Assembly (NCBI RefSeq): GCF_000002875.2
Contig: NC_009410.2
Coordinates: forward strand, 944,492 to 1,008,491
Length of the DNA stretch: 64,000 bases
Reading direction: 5' to 3'
Source of the DNA: Leishmania infantum JPCM5
Taxonomy: Eukaryota > Euglenozoa > Kinetoplastea > Trypanosomatida > Trypanosomatidae
Every line of letters starts with the position of its first letter. Position 1 is the stretch's first letter. This document shows, in pieces, positions 49,443 to 60,128 of the stretch. The translations under genes were made by a program, and so were the position numbers. The notes beneath the pieces were generated by a model. That model made no database searches. It saw only the letters and a program-made list of their open reading frames with translations, and was not told the origin of the DNA.

Positions 49443-51248
49443 TGCGGTCATGTGTCTTTTCCTCCGCGCGATGTGTGCTGTCCTTCCACTTTCGAGTGCT
49501 GACGTTGCTGTGCGGTGCGACGCGAAGTGTAATCAGCGGCGGTCCGGCGATGAGGGGCTGTGCTTCACCAAAGTCGAGGGTGTGCATGTGCCTGTCAGCG
49601 AAATGCCCGGCCACGTTCGGTCACGCGCATCTGCGCCGTGTGCATCGGGCGTAAAAAGGGCGGCTCAAACGAAACTGATACGCAGGCACAGCGCGGCCAG
49701 CCGATCTCTCTCTCTCTCTGTCGACGCCGCTTGCTCTGCCACCTGCACGAACGCCACCACTAACTTCCTTTCCAGTTCACCTTCACGGTGTAGTGGTCCT
49801 GCTTGCGTACTTGCACTGGTGTCAGTCTGATGTTTCCGTCGCCGTCACGTGCACACCTGCGGATGAGTGTGGTGTCTCTCTCCTTTTTTCTCTCTTCGTG
49901 TAAAGCCACCTCGGCTAACGGTGTGTGCTCTTTATCGCTGCCACTCCTCGTGGAGATGCTGTGTGTGTCTGTCTCTCGGTGTGTGTGTAAAGCGAACCGC
50001 ACCCTGATCTGGCATGAAGGCCTCGTGCTAACGAGGGAAAGCGCAAACAGAAAACGATCGCGCATCGAGAAGGCAGGCGAGAAAGGCGCTTCTCCGGACG
50101 TGCCGTAGGGGAACCGTCACGGGTCCAAACGACCTCAACATGGCATCGCTTCCTCACCATGATCTCGGCAGGAGCTGCAGGTAAGTTGAACAGATCTCGT
50201 GGGGCAACAGAGAGGGGAGAGGGGGGGGCGGTACGTCAGCAGCGCCACTGCTGACATCGACTGGAAGCCGAACCTGTTCTCCTTCTCCCTTCTCCTTGCT
50301 TCACCAGGCGGCGCTGTTTTTGTCCGCGTTCGGTTGGACGCTCAGCGCGGACGACTCGCCTTTACGCATCTTTCTTTACGCATCGGTGCTGCCTTCCTGT
50401 CCCCGACGTCCCCGCCTTGCCGGACCTTGGTGTTCTAGTTTTGCCCGCGCCCCGCATACTCTTGCGCCCTGTTGCTCACCTCTTACCATTTCCCGCGCTC
50501 TCTCGGCCCTCGGCAACGCCTCCCCATCCTCCATTTCTCTCAACCAACCGACATATATACCCACGCGAACGTGCCCTGTGGCTCCCCAATCTCCAGCTGC
50601 TCACGCATTCATCAGCTATCATCATCTGCATCATAGACCGGCTCATTTTCAAATCTTCCTTTCGTTTCTCGCGCGCTCACGGCTTTGATTTTTACTGCAT
50701 ATCTGCTTGCGCACATCGGCAGCTGCAGCACGTTTTTCAAACAGCAAAGCCCCCTTAGTTTCCGCTTATTAAGACGTGGTGGTTGCCTCGGCGCCGAGTT
50801 TCTCCTGCCGCCGCCGCCGCTACTGCCTTCTTCCGTGCATCAGCATCGCTTTCATTTTTTCCCTCTCATTTCGTTTCACCGCGTGTCCGCTGCTCTCGGT
50901 GTGTCTCGCCTCATCGCTCGTCTTCGACTGTTCGCCTGTATACCCCTGCTGCTGCTTTCCGCGTTCCCGCCTCGGCCCAGTTCTTCCGTGTTCGTGTGTG
51001 CGTGTGTGTATGCGCGCTTGTGCTAAAAGCTACCCCTTTCGCCATCTCTGTTCTCCTCTGCTCCCGGCCTCCGTCGTCACTACTTGTTCTCCCTCTTTCC
51101 TCTCCTAGGGGGCAACTGCGGTTCCATTTCCAGCGAGTACTCGAGCCCGCACTTAGCACACCCACGGGCATACCCGCACCTACAACGCTGATTTATTGAT
51201 CTGCAGCGCCAGCATCTCGAGCACCGAGACGAGGTCGACAACGAAAAC
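49443..51248. other. Intergenic spacer
   Basis: About 1.8 kb, no gene supported. The right half (50270-51110) is long and pyrimidine-rich. The last part (51192-51248) is open in frame with the next gene, but no ATG precedes it. Confidence 0.5.
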
Positions 51249-53717
51249 ATGATGCCGTACAGCCAATGCCTGTCGACGGTGCTCTTCCTGAGCACGCTGA
51301 ACTTCACGAATGTGTCGATCCCAAGCTTTAACGAGAGCCTCTTGGGAGTCAATGCCTTCAATCTCACGTGCTTCGATGTTTATATGCGCGGCTTCGGCAC
51401 CAGCTGGATGCCCACCAGGTCGTACGCTGCCATCACTGACGGTGGCAACATCCGCTGCCGCACAAATTTGACGGCGTTCGCCTACTCGGGTGTTGTGTGG
51501 GCCGATGTGGTGGTGAACCCAGGTGAGGTGCGACTCGCGCGCACGATCGAGAAACCCGACTCGCCTGATATGTGCATCACGAACGCGTCCTCTATCACGG
51601 ATTGTCACGTGAACATCTCGGTGGTGGATCTCCACGCCGATCCTCCAAGCAGCCTGATTGATCTCATCCTGGCACAGGCGAAGACGTACGTGAATAATCA
51701 TGCCAGCGATTACGTGTGCAAGGTGATGGTGCCTCGGGGAGAGTCCATCATCATGAATAACACATACCCCTATACCCCCGAACGGAAAGACGATGGCCGC
51801 AAGATTGTTCCAGTCAGTGAATCACCGCTGATACGTGCGCTGATGTCCATCGCAAATCGAGTGCGTATTGGCAGCATCCGGTTCTTTGTGGGATCTCAAC
51901 CGCAGCGCATCAGTATTCTGATTTCTCACGTTGGTGGCGCACATGCTGGATTCACTGGCGATCTGGTGCCTACTCCTCTGGGTGAGTCTGCGGTCGATTG
52001 GGCCCAAGGGCTGGTGGACGCATACATTCAGGGTGTCGTGCCTCAACCATTGCCTGTGTATGGGTTGCCGGGAGAGATCAAGGGCCTCGTGGCGGGGCTG
52101 AACACTTCACAGACTGTTTTTGCAACGCTCGATGTAGATGTGAGCATCGCGGCTTCCAGTGCAAACTGGGTCACCATCTACCTCCAACCCGGCGTGACCA
52201 TTGAAAACCTGAGAATCCAGGCGAACAGTGACGGACTCGGCAATCTGTTGACACATCTAGCTGCCCCCGAGGTTGAGAAACTCATCAATGCAAAAATCGC
52301 CACCGTCCTAGCCGCGTTGGCGGGGTCTGCGGGCAGTGGTCCACACGACAATCGCACCGCTAACGGTACACTGACGTTCTCCTTTGGAGAAAATACAGTT
52401 GTGCGCGACTCACCGCTCCGGCTCCCTTTGATCCTTATCAGCTGTGTCGGAGGGGTTTTTGGTGTGCTGCTTGTGGCTCGAAATGTGCGGCGACACCGAG
52501 AGCAGCCTGTTCTGAACAGCGTCACAGGCGCGCCATTGTCCACGTTTCGCATCGTGGCAGAGGACGTATTCCTGATTGTCAGCGTTGTTGCCTGCCTGCT
52601 GCTATTTTCCGCAAGCAACACGATGACAGGGGCCACGGTCGTTCTTGGCGACGAACTGCGCACGTACGCCTTCTCCCTGTCAAATACCGTCACGGACCTG
52701 TGGCAGGCGGGACTCTTTCCGCTGTCCGTGTGCGTGCTTGTATTCAGTGGCATTTACCCCTACGTGAAGCTGCTTAGCATACTCTTCTTTACTGTGTGGG
52801 CTCACCGTCCCTCCAGCCGCGCTCTCAAGCTGATCGACTGTATCGGTAAGCTCTCCCTTATCGACACCTTCGCGCTCATGGTGATGGTGTCAGGACTCGA
52901 GATCCCCTCTATCGCGGATGTGCGGGTTCATCGGTCGTTCTACATATTTATGTATGCTACGATTGTGTCGATTGCGCTGGGCAACTACGCCACGCTGCTG
53001 TGGCGAGCAGGGACGACCCTGCGGCGTGACGATGCTCCAGTGGAGGACACTGGCGCCCACTCCACCCTTGGTAGCGCTCAAGGGGAGCCCGTGACAGCCT
53101 CCCCGGTAGAGCAACAAGGGTCAGCTCCATCGATGACCGGCAACAGCTTGCCCCGAGGCGGCGCCTCTGTGCAACTTCAATCGGGAGAGCATCGCACTTC
53201 TTGCTGGAGACGATTTGCCGGTCCCGCCCTTTGCATTCCGTTGGTGTTTATGATCGCGTGCAGCATCCCTGCCTGGATTTTACCAACGTTTCGGTACACG
53301 GTCGGAGGCTTCGCTCGGCTTCTGACGCCGCCAAGCAAATCACTTACCCTGTGGCGCCTGAGCAGTCTGGGCGGCCGAGATGACGCGCTCGACATTTTGG
53401 CGGTTGCTGTCTTCACGATCCTCATCGCGCCGTGCCTCTACGTGGCGCTCTACCCCAGATGCGCTTTCCTGGCCTCGTGGTGCGCCGCAGATGTGCTCGT
53501 GATCGCCTGCGTGGTTGGTCTCCTGCAGCTGCAGCAGTTTGTTCGGTTTGTGCTGGGGGACAGCAGGGATATCCTCTACACAGCGCACGCCTCTCTGCTG
53601 TGGCCCATGTACCTTCTGGCAGTTGCTGCGGTGCTGGTGTGGGTTTACATCGCCCGCGACATTCTCCACTATGTCTTTGTGCGCAAGGAGTTGATTGCGA
53701 TGCCACCTAGTGCGTAG
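51249..53717 (+). CDS. Polytopic membrane protein: TULIP/LBP-like ectodomain plus PqiA-like membrane region
   Basis: An 822-residue protein from ATG 51249. Residues ~1-385 are extracellular or luminal in character, with several N-x-S/T sites and paired amphipathic helices (SLIDLILAQAKTYVNNHASD at 135; APEVEKLINAKIATVLAAL near 340). These resemble the helices of LBP/BPI (TULIP) lipid-binding domains. From about 390 there are around nine membrane spans in two blocks separated by a hydrophilic loop (~600-650). Stretches such as YPYVKLLSILFFTVW and KLSLIDTFALMVMVSGLEI recall the bacterial PqiA family, a membrane partner in lipid transport. The match is by eye. There is no signal peptide at this start. 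The frame is open upstream to 51192 without an ATG, so the N-terminus may be incomplete. Confidence 0.75.
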   Translation: MMPYSQCLSTVLFLSTLNFTNVSIPSFNESLLGVNAFNLTCFDVYMRGFGTSWMPTRSYAAITDGGNIRCRTNLTAFAYSGVVWADVVVNPGEVRLARTIEKPDSPDMCITNASSITDCHVNISVVDLHADPPSSLIDLILAQAKTYVNNHASDYVCKVMVPRGESIIMNNTYPYTPERKDDGRKIVPVSESPLIRALMSIANRVRIGSIRFFVGSQPQRISILISHVGGAHAGFTGDLVPTPLGESAVDWAQGLVDAYIQGVVPQPLPVYGLPGEIKGLVAGLNTSQTVFATLDVDVSIAASSANWVTIYLQPGVTIENLRIQANSDGLGNLLTHLAAPEVEKLINAKIATVLAALAGSAGSGPHDNRTANGTLTFSFGENTVVRDSPLRLPLILISCVGGVFGVLLVARNVRRHREQPVLNSVTGAPLSTFRIVAEDVFLIVSVVACLLLFSASNTMTGATVVLGDELRTYAFSLSNTVTDLWQAGLFPLSVCVLVFSGIYPYVKLLSILFFTVWAHRPSSRALKLIDCIGKLSLIDTFALMVMVSGLEIPSIADVRVHRSFYIFMYATIVSIALGNYATLLWRAGTTLRRDDAPVEDTGAHSTLGSAQGEPVTASPVEQQGSAPSMTGNSLPRGGASVQLQSGEHRTSCWRRFAGPALCIPLVFMIACSIPAWILPTFRYTVGGFARLLTPPSKSLTLWRLSSLGGRDDALDILAVAVFTILIAPCLYVALYPRCAFLASWCAADVLVIACVVGLLQLQQFVRFVLGDSRDILYTAHASLLWPMYLLAVAAVLVWVYIARDILHYVFVRKELIAMPPSA

Positions 53718-54086
53718 ACAAGACCTCCTCCTCCGTCCCTCCCGAGACGAGGAGGCTGAGCGAGAGGAAGGGGGAGGGGCTAGACAGTGAGTGCCTCTCC
53801 ACAGAGATTTGCGCATGTGGACGAGGTGCTTCACTGTTTGTTCATGTGCGAGAGTTTTCGAGGTGCTGCGAGCGCACAGCACTGCCTCCCGATTCTTTCG
53901 CTTCGTTGCTGTTGTCGCTCAGGCACTTTTCTTTAATGCTTATTACGGGCGAGCAACCCCTATGTTCGTCGGCGAGGGTGTGTCTCGGTGTCACCACCGA
54001 CTGAGGGACGTCGACAGCCTGATGAGTGGCTCTTCCCCGGCTTCTTTTTCTTCTTTCTCATGCTTTTCGCGTCCGCACCGGATAAA
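53718..54086. other. Spacer between the membrane-protein gene and SIDER copy 2
   Basis: Probable 3' untranslated region. No gene is seen. Confidence 0.5.
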
Positions 54087-54645
54087 GGGTCGAGACAAGA
54101 GGCGGCACACTCCTCAGTGCGCGGTGGTATCTCAGGGTCCAGTACCACCACCCTAGGTGCTGAGGCCAAACAGCCCCCCCTCCCCTCCCCCCGACTCTCT
54201 AAGCCTGCCGAACCACCTCTGGTGATGACAGGGTCACGTACCAGTGTCATGGGGCAGTCAGAGCGATGTATCACTGCTGATGCCAGCGGTCCGGCCCTGG
54301 GTGGCGCTGTGTCGGAGCGACCTGCGACCGTGAGCAGGCGCTTGCACCATCCATGTGATGGGCGAAGTGTCAGAGTGACTCGAAGGTACCTCACCGCCGG
54401 CCCTCACGCTGCCCACTCGCGTGGGGAGTGTCCGGGTCACCGCGAGGGGGATGGACCAGGTGGCGACTGGCACAATGGGAGCGGCTGTGAGGCGAGCTGC
54501 GAGGCAGAGACCGCGCTCAGGTGACTGAGTCGGCTCATTGCTGTCACGCGGTCCTCTGCAGCTTCGCGCCACGCGCTGGGGCCTGTGACAGGCCGGGCAG
54601 CGTGAGCTCACGCCGTATTAGGGGGATGAACGCGTTAAAAAAAAA
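54087..54645 (+). mobile_element. SIDER-type retroposon, copy 2, with A-tail
   Basis: The first 550 bases match 31871-32420 almost perfectly and a nine-base A-run (54637-54645) follows the gggggatgaacgcgtt end, as expected for a retroposed unit. It lies about 370 bases after the stop of the membrane-protein gene. No target-site duplication was seen around it. The near identity to copy 1 is far higher than usual for these elements. Confidence 0.75.
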
Positions 54646-55086
54646 CGTAATCTTTTCTTTTGTACGGGTGCGCATGCGTATGCATTTCCTGCCTCCCTCG
54701 TCTGCTGTGGATTTCTGGCGCTGCCCGTCTCTCTCTTACTCGGAAAGAGGGCAACTGGGAAATGCGCGGGGCAGGGGAGGAGGTTTTGCTTCATGGCTCT
54801 GTGAGCTGCGCATACGACCGCGTGCTTGACTCGGCTTAAATGGCACAGCTGCATTAGTGCACACACAGATAGGCAAGTCTACGGTCCTGTGCTTGTCATG
54901 AGCTGCATCTTTTTAGCTTCGCAGTCTTCCCCGCTCTCCCCCTCCCTCTGTCCCCCTCCTTCCTTTCTTGCCCACCCCCACGTCGTCTTCCCTTCCCTGC
55001 CTTTTGCAGTCGAGAGGGGAGAAAAGGAGGGATTATGACGGCTGTGGAGAGGGAGGGTGGTGGTGGTGGTGGTGGGGGTGTGGCTG
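54646..55086. other. Intergenic spacer
   Basis: Contains C/T-rich sequence (54915-55005) and a GGT repeat (about 55053-55077). No gene is seen. Confidence 0.5.
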
Positions 55087-55815
55087 CTGCCCCATGGTGG
55101 AACTCGATGTCGATTCCGCTGCTCATCCGACCTCTTCTTCAGACTTGCGCACAGACACGACGGTGCTTGTAGAAGACAGGGGCTATACCGCCGAAAGGGC
55201 CCTAGCTCCGGACAGCCACCCAAAAACACATGCATGCGCATGTCCAACGCATCCTCTCGCTGTTCCACAATTGGCACCTCATGAACGCGTTTGAGCTAGA
55301 AACGCAAAAAAAACGAATTTCTATGGGCAGGTAACTGCCATCACCGATAGATGAACTCCGCAGCGCGCGCGTGGTTGAGTGTGCGACGCAATGAGCAGCA
55401 CAAGCTCCATGATGGCACCGCTGCACAGGTGGAGCGTCTGCACGTTCTCATTGGAGGCGCCTCGCGGCTCGCTGTAGTGAGTGGTGGCTCTGCTTTGTCT
55501 TTGCGGTGTCAACTGGCGACTGCAGCTGCTCCCGTTCGCGTTGCGGGTGCCAATATGATGGCCGCGCAGTTGGCGAATGCTCAGTCTGCGCTCCGTGACG
55601 AAGAGCGCACAAGCCGTAGCCTACTCCTACAGGAGGAAGCTGATGCCCGCATCACGATTCTTTGTTCTGTGCTTCACTGCGTTCTTCGCACACAATACGC
55701 AGGCGAGAACGATGGTGATGCGTGCAATGCGGTAGATGATCACAGCTCCCTCTCTAGCATGGCCCCTACGCTGCACGCACCGACACCGTTCGCCAGCAGG
55801 GACGTGCGCCGCTGA
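55087..55815 (+). pseudogene. Possible broken gene, coiled-coil type
   Basis: Protein-like pieces occur in three + frames in order. From ATG 55094: MVELDVDSAAHPTSSSDLRT. From ATG 55230: MHAHVQRILSLFHNWHLMNA then FELETQKKRISMGR (stop). From ATG 55351: a 154-codon frame with DGTAAQVERLHVLIGGASR and a helical stretch (LANAQSALRDEERTSRSLLL). The last piece could be a small gene by itself, but the flanking pieces suggest a longer gene that has lost frame. No family is recognised. Confidence 0.4.
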
Positions 55816-56684
55816 TGAGGGAGGGGGGAGGGGCTGTATTTTTTTTTTGTGTGCTTACGTTCCTTCAGTACCGCCTCCACACATATACGCATGGACGATT
55901 GTCTGCAGCCCTGTGTGCTGCCGTCTGCACACATCATATCAGCGGATACCTCGCCCCCTGCCCACTGCTCTACGCGTAAGACATGACGCACGTACCGCAA
56001 AGAAGAACGAAGGCGACGCCCACCACTGACGGAGCACCTCGGAGAGAAGAAAGCATGAGTGGCGCACTGCGGCGAGGGTGTATGGGCGTCCCTCGGTGCT
56101 TCCGCTCGAGGAAAGACGGGAAAGAGAGGTCGTTGCGTTCGCGCTGCCACGAAAGTCAGGTATGGTACCTCCACCAAAGCTCCTCTACTCAGCAGTGTTT
56201 TTTCTCTGACCTGCCGCAAACGCATGCGCCTGCTCGGCGCACGTGGCCGCGCCCCTCCTCTCCGCTTTCTGCTGCCACAAACCTCCCTTTTCCCAATATT
56301 CCCCTCTCTCTCTGTGCGCGCGTGCGCGTGTGTGTCGACACCACAGCTGCAGCCGTCCCGAGCTGTGCATTTCGTGAGGTGAACTACGTCTTTTCGCACG
56401 TACTCCCCCTTAACCATTTGGCATCACGGGTTGTTGTGGCTGCCGTTTGCTCGCGTTGCCGTGTTGCTTCTCCACCACCGAAATTTTCTCGTGCGCCGTA
56501 CGCCAACCATCGCTCTCTGCACCTACGCGCCCACGCACCCCCGTGCCCCCCGCGAGGCCCTCCGAAAAGCGTGCAGACGCCACCCCATCGCTTCACAGCG
56601 CCTGCGGGCTGCGAAGAGGAACCAGGAGTGTAACCTTACTCGCAGTGTGGCGCCTGTGCAGAACCGCGCGTGCGGAGTTGCGAA
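55816..56684. other. Intergenic spacer
   Basis: No gene supported. It has a T-run near 55840-55848 and pyrimidine-rich sequence near 56255-56315 and 56400-56480. Confidence 0.5.
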
Positions 56685-59159
56685 ATGAGCGGCTCGGACG
56701 ATGATGTAGTCATTATTGACTCATCCTCGCCGTCCACCTCCGCCTCGCCCGGGAGTCTTGGCATCCGTGGGGGCCTGCCGGGGCTAAACGAGAGCAATGA
56801 CGACTCCCATGTCGCGGTGGCGCATAATACATCGAGGGCAGCGGCTCTTCCGTCATCTTCCGCTGGTGTCACTGAGGTCGGTGTGCCGCGACAGGCCACC
56901 ACCGTGGTCGATGCGGTGTGTCATGACTTGGGGGCGAGGATCAACGCTCTTCCTCCGCTGCGTGCACAGGCAGACACCCAGACAGACCCAGGCGGCGGCG
57001 CCGGAGCCGCTGCTTTCGATGGTGCCGCCTCATTGCACCGTCGCCTTCTCGACATGGAGGCAGCGCTCGGCATCCGTGCACCTGCACCGGCTAGTGCGCC
57101 TGTGTCTAGAGCGCGGAGCGCAATGAGGGAGATCGTCAACTCCTGGCGTGAGGCAGCCGGCATGTGGAAGCGCCTTCGGGCGGACGACAAGACGGGAGAC
57201 GATGCAGAGATGGACGCCATCAAACGCGTGAAGCGAGAAGGCGGTGGCGAGGCGGAGGTATGGCAGCGTCTTCGCGATCCCCCACCGGCTCGTCCAAGTG
57301 ACATCCCGGCGTGGGCGGTTGGACTCGAAGCCGTTTTAGAGCGCTGTCGAGGGCTTCTGGAGTCGCCCAACTTTGCTGTTGCCGCGCGGCAACAGGAGCG
57401 AAGTCGATCCCTCCGTGCTGCTCTCACTGTGCCCTCTGCAACGGAGGCTTTGTCGGCGTCTGCACCGGCGCAGCCGGCTGCCAGCGCTGCGGTCGCGGCG
57501 ACTCCAGTGGCGACTCTTGACTCCAATGCAGCTCTACTGCGCGAGGCGGAGCTCATTTGTTCTCGCGAGCGCACAGAGACCCTGCTCCCCCTGTACGCTG
57601 AGCTGCACGCTCTGCGCCGCATGCGGGCCGAGCGAGAGCAGCAGGCTGCACGCAAGGTAGAGGAGCAGCTAGAGTGGGAGCAGCTGCGTCTGGCGGACAT
57701 GCTCGCCGAGTGCGACTCCCAGCTGGAGATGCTGGACAGCAACTTCTTGGACTCGTGTAAGGCTCGACTGGCTCCGCTGGAGATGCTGCAACAGCGCATC
57801 GATGCGCTGCACAGATTTCGCCGCCAGCTTGAGACCCACGCCGCAGTGATGTTGCCGTTGCCTTTGAAGGGCGTAGCAGCGGCGTTGACGAATGCGATGA
57901 CTGCCCCGGAGTTGGCCACTCACGCACCACGGCCGATGGGTCTCGCTGGCGATGCCCTGTCGCAGCGCATGAGCGAGGAGTGCGTTACGTGGAGGAAGCG
58001 GGTGGAGGGGCTGCAGGCACGACTTGATGCGCAAAGGAAACGCAACGCTGACCTGCAGGCGTGCTATATGCAAGCCAACCTGCAGCTGCAAACCTCCCTG
58101 GATAGGGACAACTACGTCAGCAAAGAGGTCGTGCATGCTTTGAAGGTGCAGCACCGGGCGGACATGGAGGCGCTTGTGGAGAAGCTGGGGTGGACTCTCA
58201 TCAACAATACTTTCGACGTGCTCAGTCTGCGGCACCCAGTCTCAGGAGCTACGCTGCACGTCAACCACGCGTACTCGACGATAAACGGACAGGCATGTGA
58301 AGACGTTGTCAAGGCGCTGGCAGCTTATATTCTGAAGCACAGCGACGATACCGCCTCCACGGTGGCACCTGCGGCAGCGCTTTCAGTCAATGTGTCCGAA
58401 GCTGTGAAAGGAGGCACCATCAGTGAAGGGCATGCCAGCAGCACTTCCGTGCATCCCACAGCTCTCCCTGCTCAAGCCTCCTATCTACAGAGTGGTGCTG
58501 CGTCGATAGACGGAGCGATGCGTCAGGAGGCGAGCCAGGCTGTGGTGGAGTCAGTGCCGGCTGTGACCGAAGATGCGGTTGATCAAGCTGAATCTGCTTC
58601 GCCAAGCCCTTCTGCGCGCAATGAACGAGTTTCTGCGCTGTCATCCCCGGGATCGTCTGCGCCGTCTGAGGCTGAAGTGACCGCAGCGGAAGAACCTCCG
58701 ATGCGTGTAGGCTCCGCCTCTATGGACGAGGAGGTCGCAGAGGTTTCGCCGCACTCGCCGATATCTTCCGGGGCTGCAGCGGAGTCGACGGGGGAGGGCA
58801 CCTACGGGGCAAACGGTGCGCAAGAGGCGCGTGGCGGTGCTGCTGCCTCGTCTGATGGCGCTGGTGAGAGAGACAATGACGAAGATGACGTCGCGGCTTT
58901 CGTGGAGGAGGGCGACAGTGCGGACGGCGATGAGGAGGACGGTGATGGAGGCGTGAGTGACGCCGAGGAGGAGGATCTTGCGGGCTACAGCAACCTGCAC
59001 ACAGAGGAGGGTAGTGGCAACACCTCCACTCTGAACGTGTCCGGCAACCTTCCCTCCTCTGGGTCAAAGGGCAGCGATGCACGAGTGACACCAGTGCAGC
59101 CTGCCCTGTACGAGTCGTTCTTCTCATCCAATCAATTGTGGGAGAGTGAAGATGAGTAA
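56685..59159 (+). CDS. Coiled-coil protein with globular domain and acidic C-terminus
   Basis: An 824-residue protein from ATG 56685. The N-terminus is acidic and Ser-rich (SGSDDDVVIIDSSSPSTSAS). A basic cluster (DAIKRVKREGGG) near residue 180 may be a nuclear signal. Coiled-coil helices dominate residues ~280-490 (RRMRAEREQQAARKVEEQLE; RKRVEGLQARLDAQRKR). They are followed near 500-560 by a compact α/β-looking segment (GWTLINNTFDVLSLRHPVSG; YSTINGQACEDVVKALAAYI) and then a long Ser/Ala/Glu-rich, very acidic tail. A coiled coil followed by a small α/β domain is the layout of RWD-type kinetochore subunits, but this is only a structural analogy. The protein is not otherwise recognised. Confidence 0.8.
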   Translation: MSGSDDDVVIIDSSSPSTSASPGSLGIRGGLPGLNESNDDSHVAVAHNTSRAAALPSSSAGVTEVGVPRQATTVVDAVCHDLGARINALPPLRAQADTQTDPGGGAGAAAFDGAASLHRRLLDMEAALGIRAPAPASAPVSRARSAMREIVNSWREAAGMWKRLRADDKTGDDAEMDAIKRVKREGGGEAEVWQRLRDPPPARPSDIPAWAVGLEAVLERCRGLLESPNFAVAARQQERSRSLRAALTVPSATEALSASAPAQPAASAAVAATPVATLDSNAALLREAELICSRERTETLLPLYAELHALRRMRAEREQQAARKVEEQLEWEQLRLADMLAECDSQLEMLDSNFLDSCKARLAPLEMLQQRIDALHRFRRQLETHAAVMLPLPLKGVAAALTNAMTAPELATHAPRPMGLAGDALSQRMSEECVTWRKRVEGLQARLDAQRKRNADLQACYMQANLQLQTSLDRDNYVSKEVVHALKVQHRADMEALVEKLGWTLINNTFDVLSLRHPVSGATLHVNHAYSTINGQACEDVVKALAAYILKHSDDTASTVAPAAALSVNVSEAVKGGTISEGHASSTSVHPTALPAQASYLQSGAASIDGAMRQEASQAVVESVPAVTEDAVDQAESASPSPSARNERVSALSSPGSSAPSEAEVTAAEEPPMRVGSASMDEEVAEVSPHSPISSGAAAESTGEGTYGANGAQEARGGAAASSDGAGERDNDEDDVAAFVEEGDSADGDEEDGDGGVSDAEEEDLAGYSNLHTEEGSGNTSTLNVSGNLPSSGSKGSDARVTPVQPALYESFFSSNQLWESEDE

Positions 59160-60128
59160 GCGCCACCTTTGGCTGTGACTGTGTACGTGTTTTTGTGCGT
59201 GGTTGCCGCTGGGTAGCGTCTTGGAAACCGCAAGGACAGCCGCGACAGAGGTTCGTCAAGACAAACGTAGTGAGCTCGCGCTCTTTCTCTCTGTCTCCTG
59301 AGGCCGTGTTGAGACGCAAGCCACAGCAAGTTTCATGTGTGAGGCGCATAGATACAGAGGGCACGCACAGCGGTGTTGCTGTGGCGCCCGGCTAGATATG
59401 CAGAAGGCGCGAACCTGCCTCTGACTCATAGTGACACAGCTGAGCCTGACAGGCAGGGCCAAACCTTGCCCACTCCCAATCGACCTCCACAATGGCAGGT
59501 CCTTTCGTACATGCTGCACGGTGAGGGGTGTTCATCATCGATCCTGGTTCCGTGTGCTGATGTCCCGCGGTTGTGCCTGCTGTGTCACCTCTACGCCTAG
59601 GGCTTGCGCTTCAGGTGCATATTTCCTCTCGCAGAAGGGGGCCCTCGTGTATTCCCGCACGCACTCTGTGCGTGTGCGCGGGTGTGGCAGTGGGCAAGGA
59701 CCGCTGCCCCTTCTTGTTTCACACGGGCCCCCTTTCACGTCATGTCTTTCACACAAACTGCAATGCGTTCGGCTCAGCCCCGTCTTCCTTCCTTCCCATT
59801 TTGCCTGCCTTACGGCCCCTCTCGGCGCGCCGCTCTGGCTTTTGCGCTGCTCGTTTCCTTCACCCGCCGCTCGGCCCACATGCACGCACAACCACCGATT
59901 CCGAACATCGGAATCCGAGTGGCGACCGGGTTGGCAATAATGGGTAGGCGTGCGCGCACGATTGTATCTCGACAATACGAACCCGCCACTGCGCCTTCCC
60001 CTCTCCCTCAGGGACTTCTTACTTTCCCTCGTGCTCGGTCACACCTCAGAACGCGGCGGCCAAACACCGAATCGCGCGCGCCCGCCATTCGTCGCGCAAG
60101 GGTCTCTATCGATCTCTGTGCTCGCGCC
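59160..60128. other. Intergenic spacer
   Basis: No separate gene supported. The open frame from 59604 continues into the monooxygenase gene. An in-frame ATG at 59940 would add a 63-residue Arg-rich extension, which could be a mitochondrial presequence. Confidence 0.5.
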
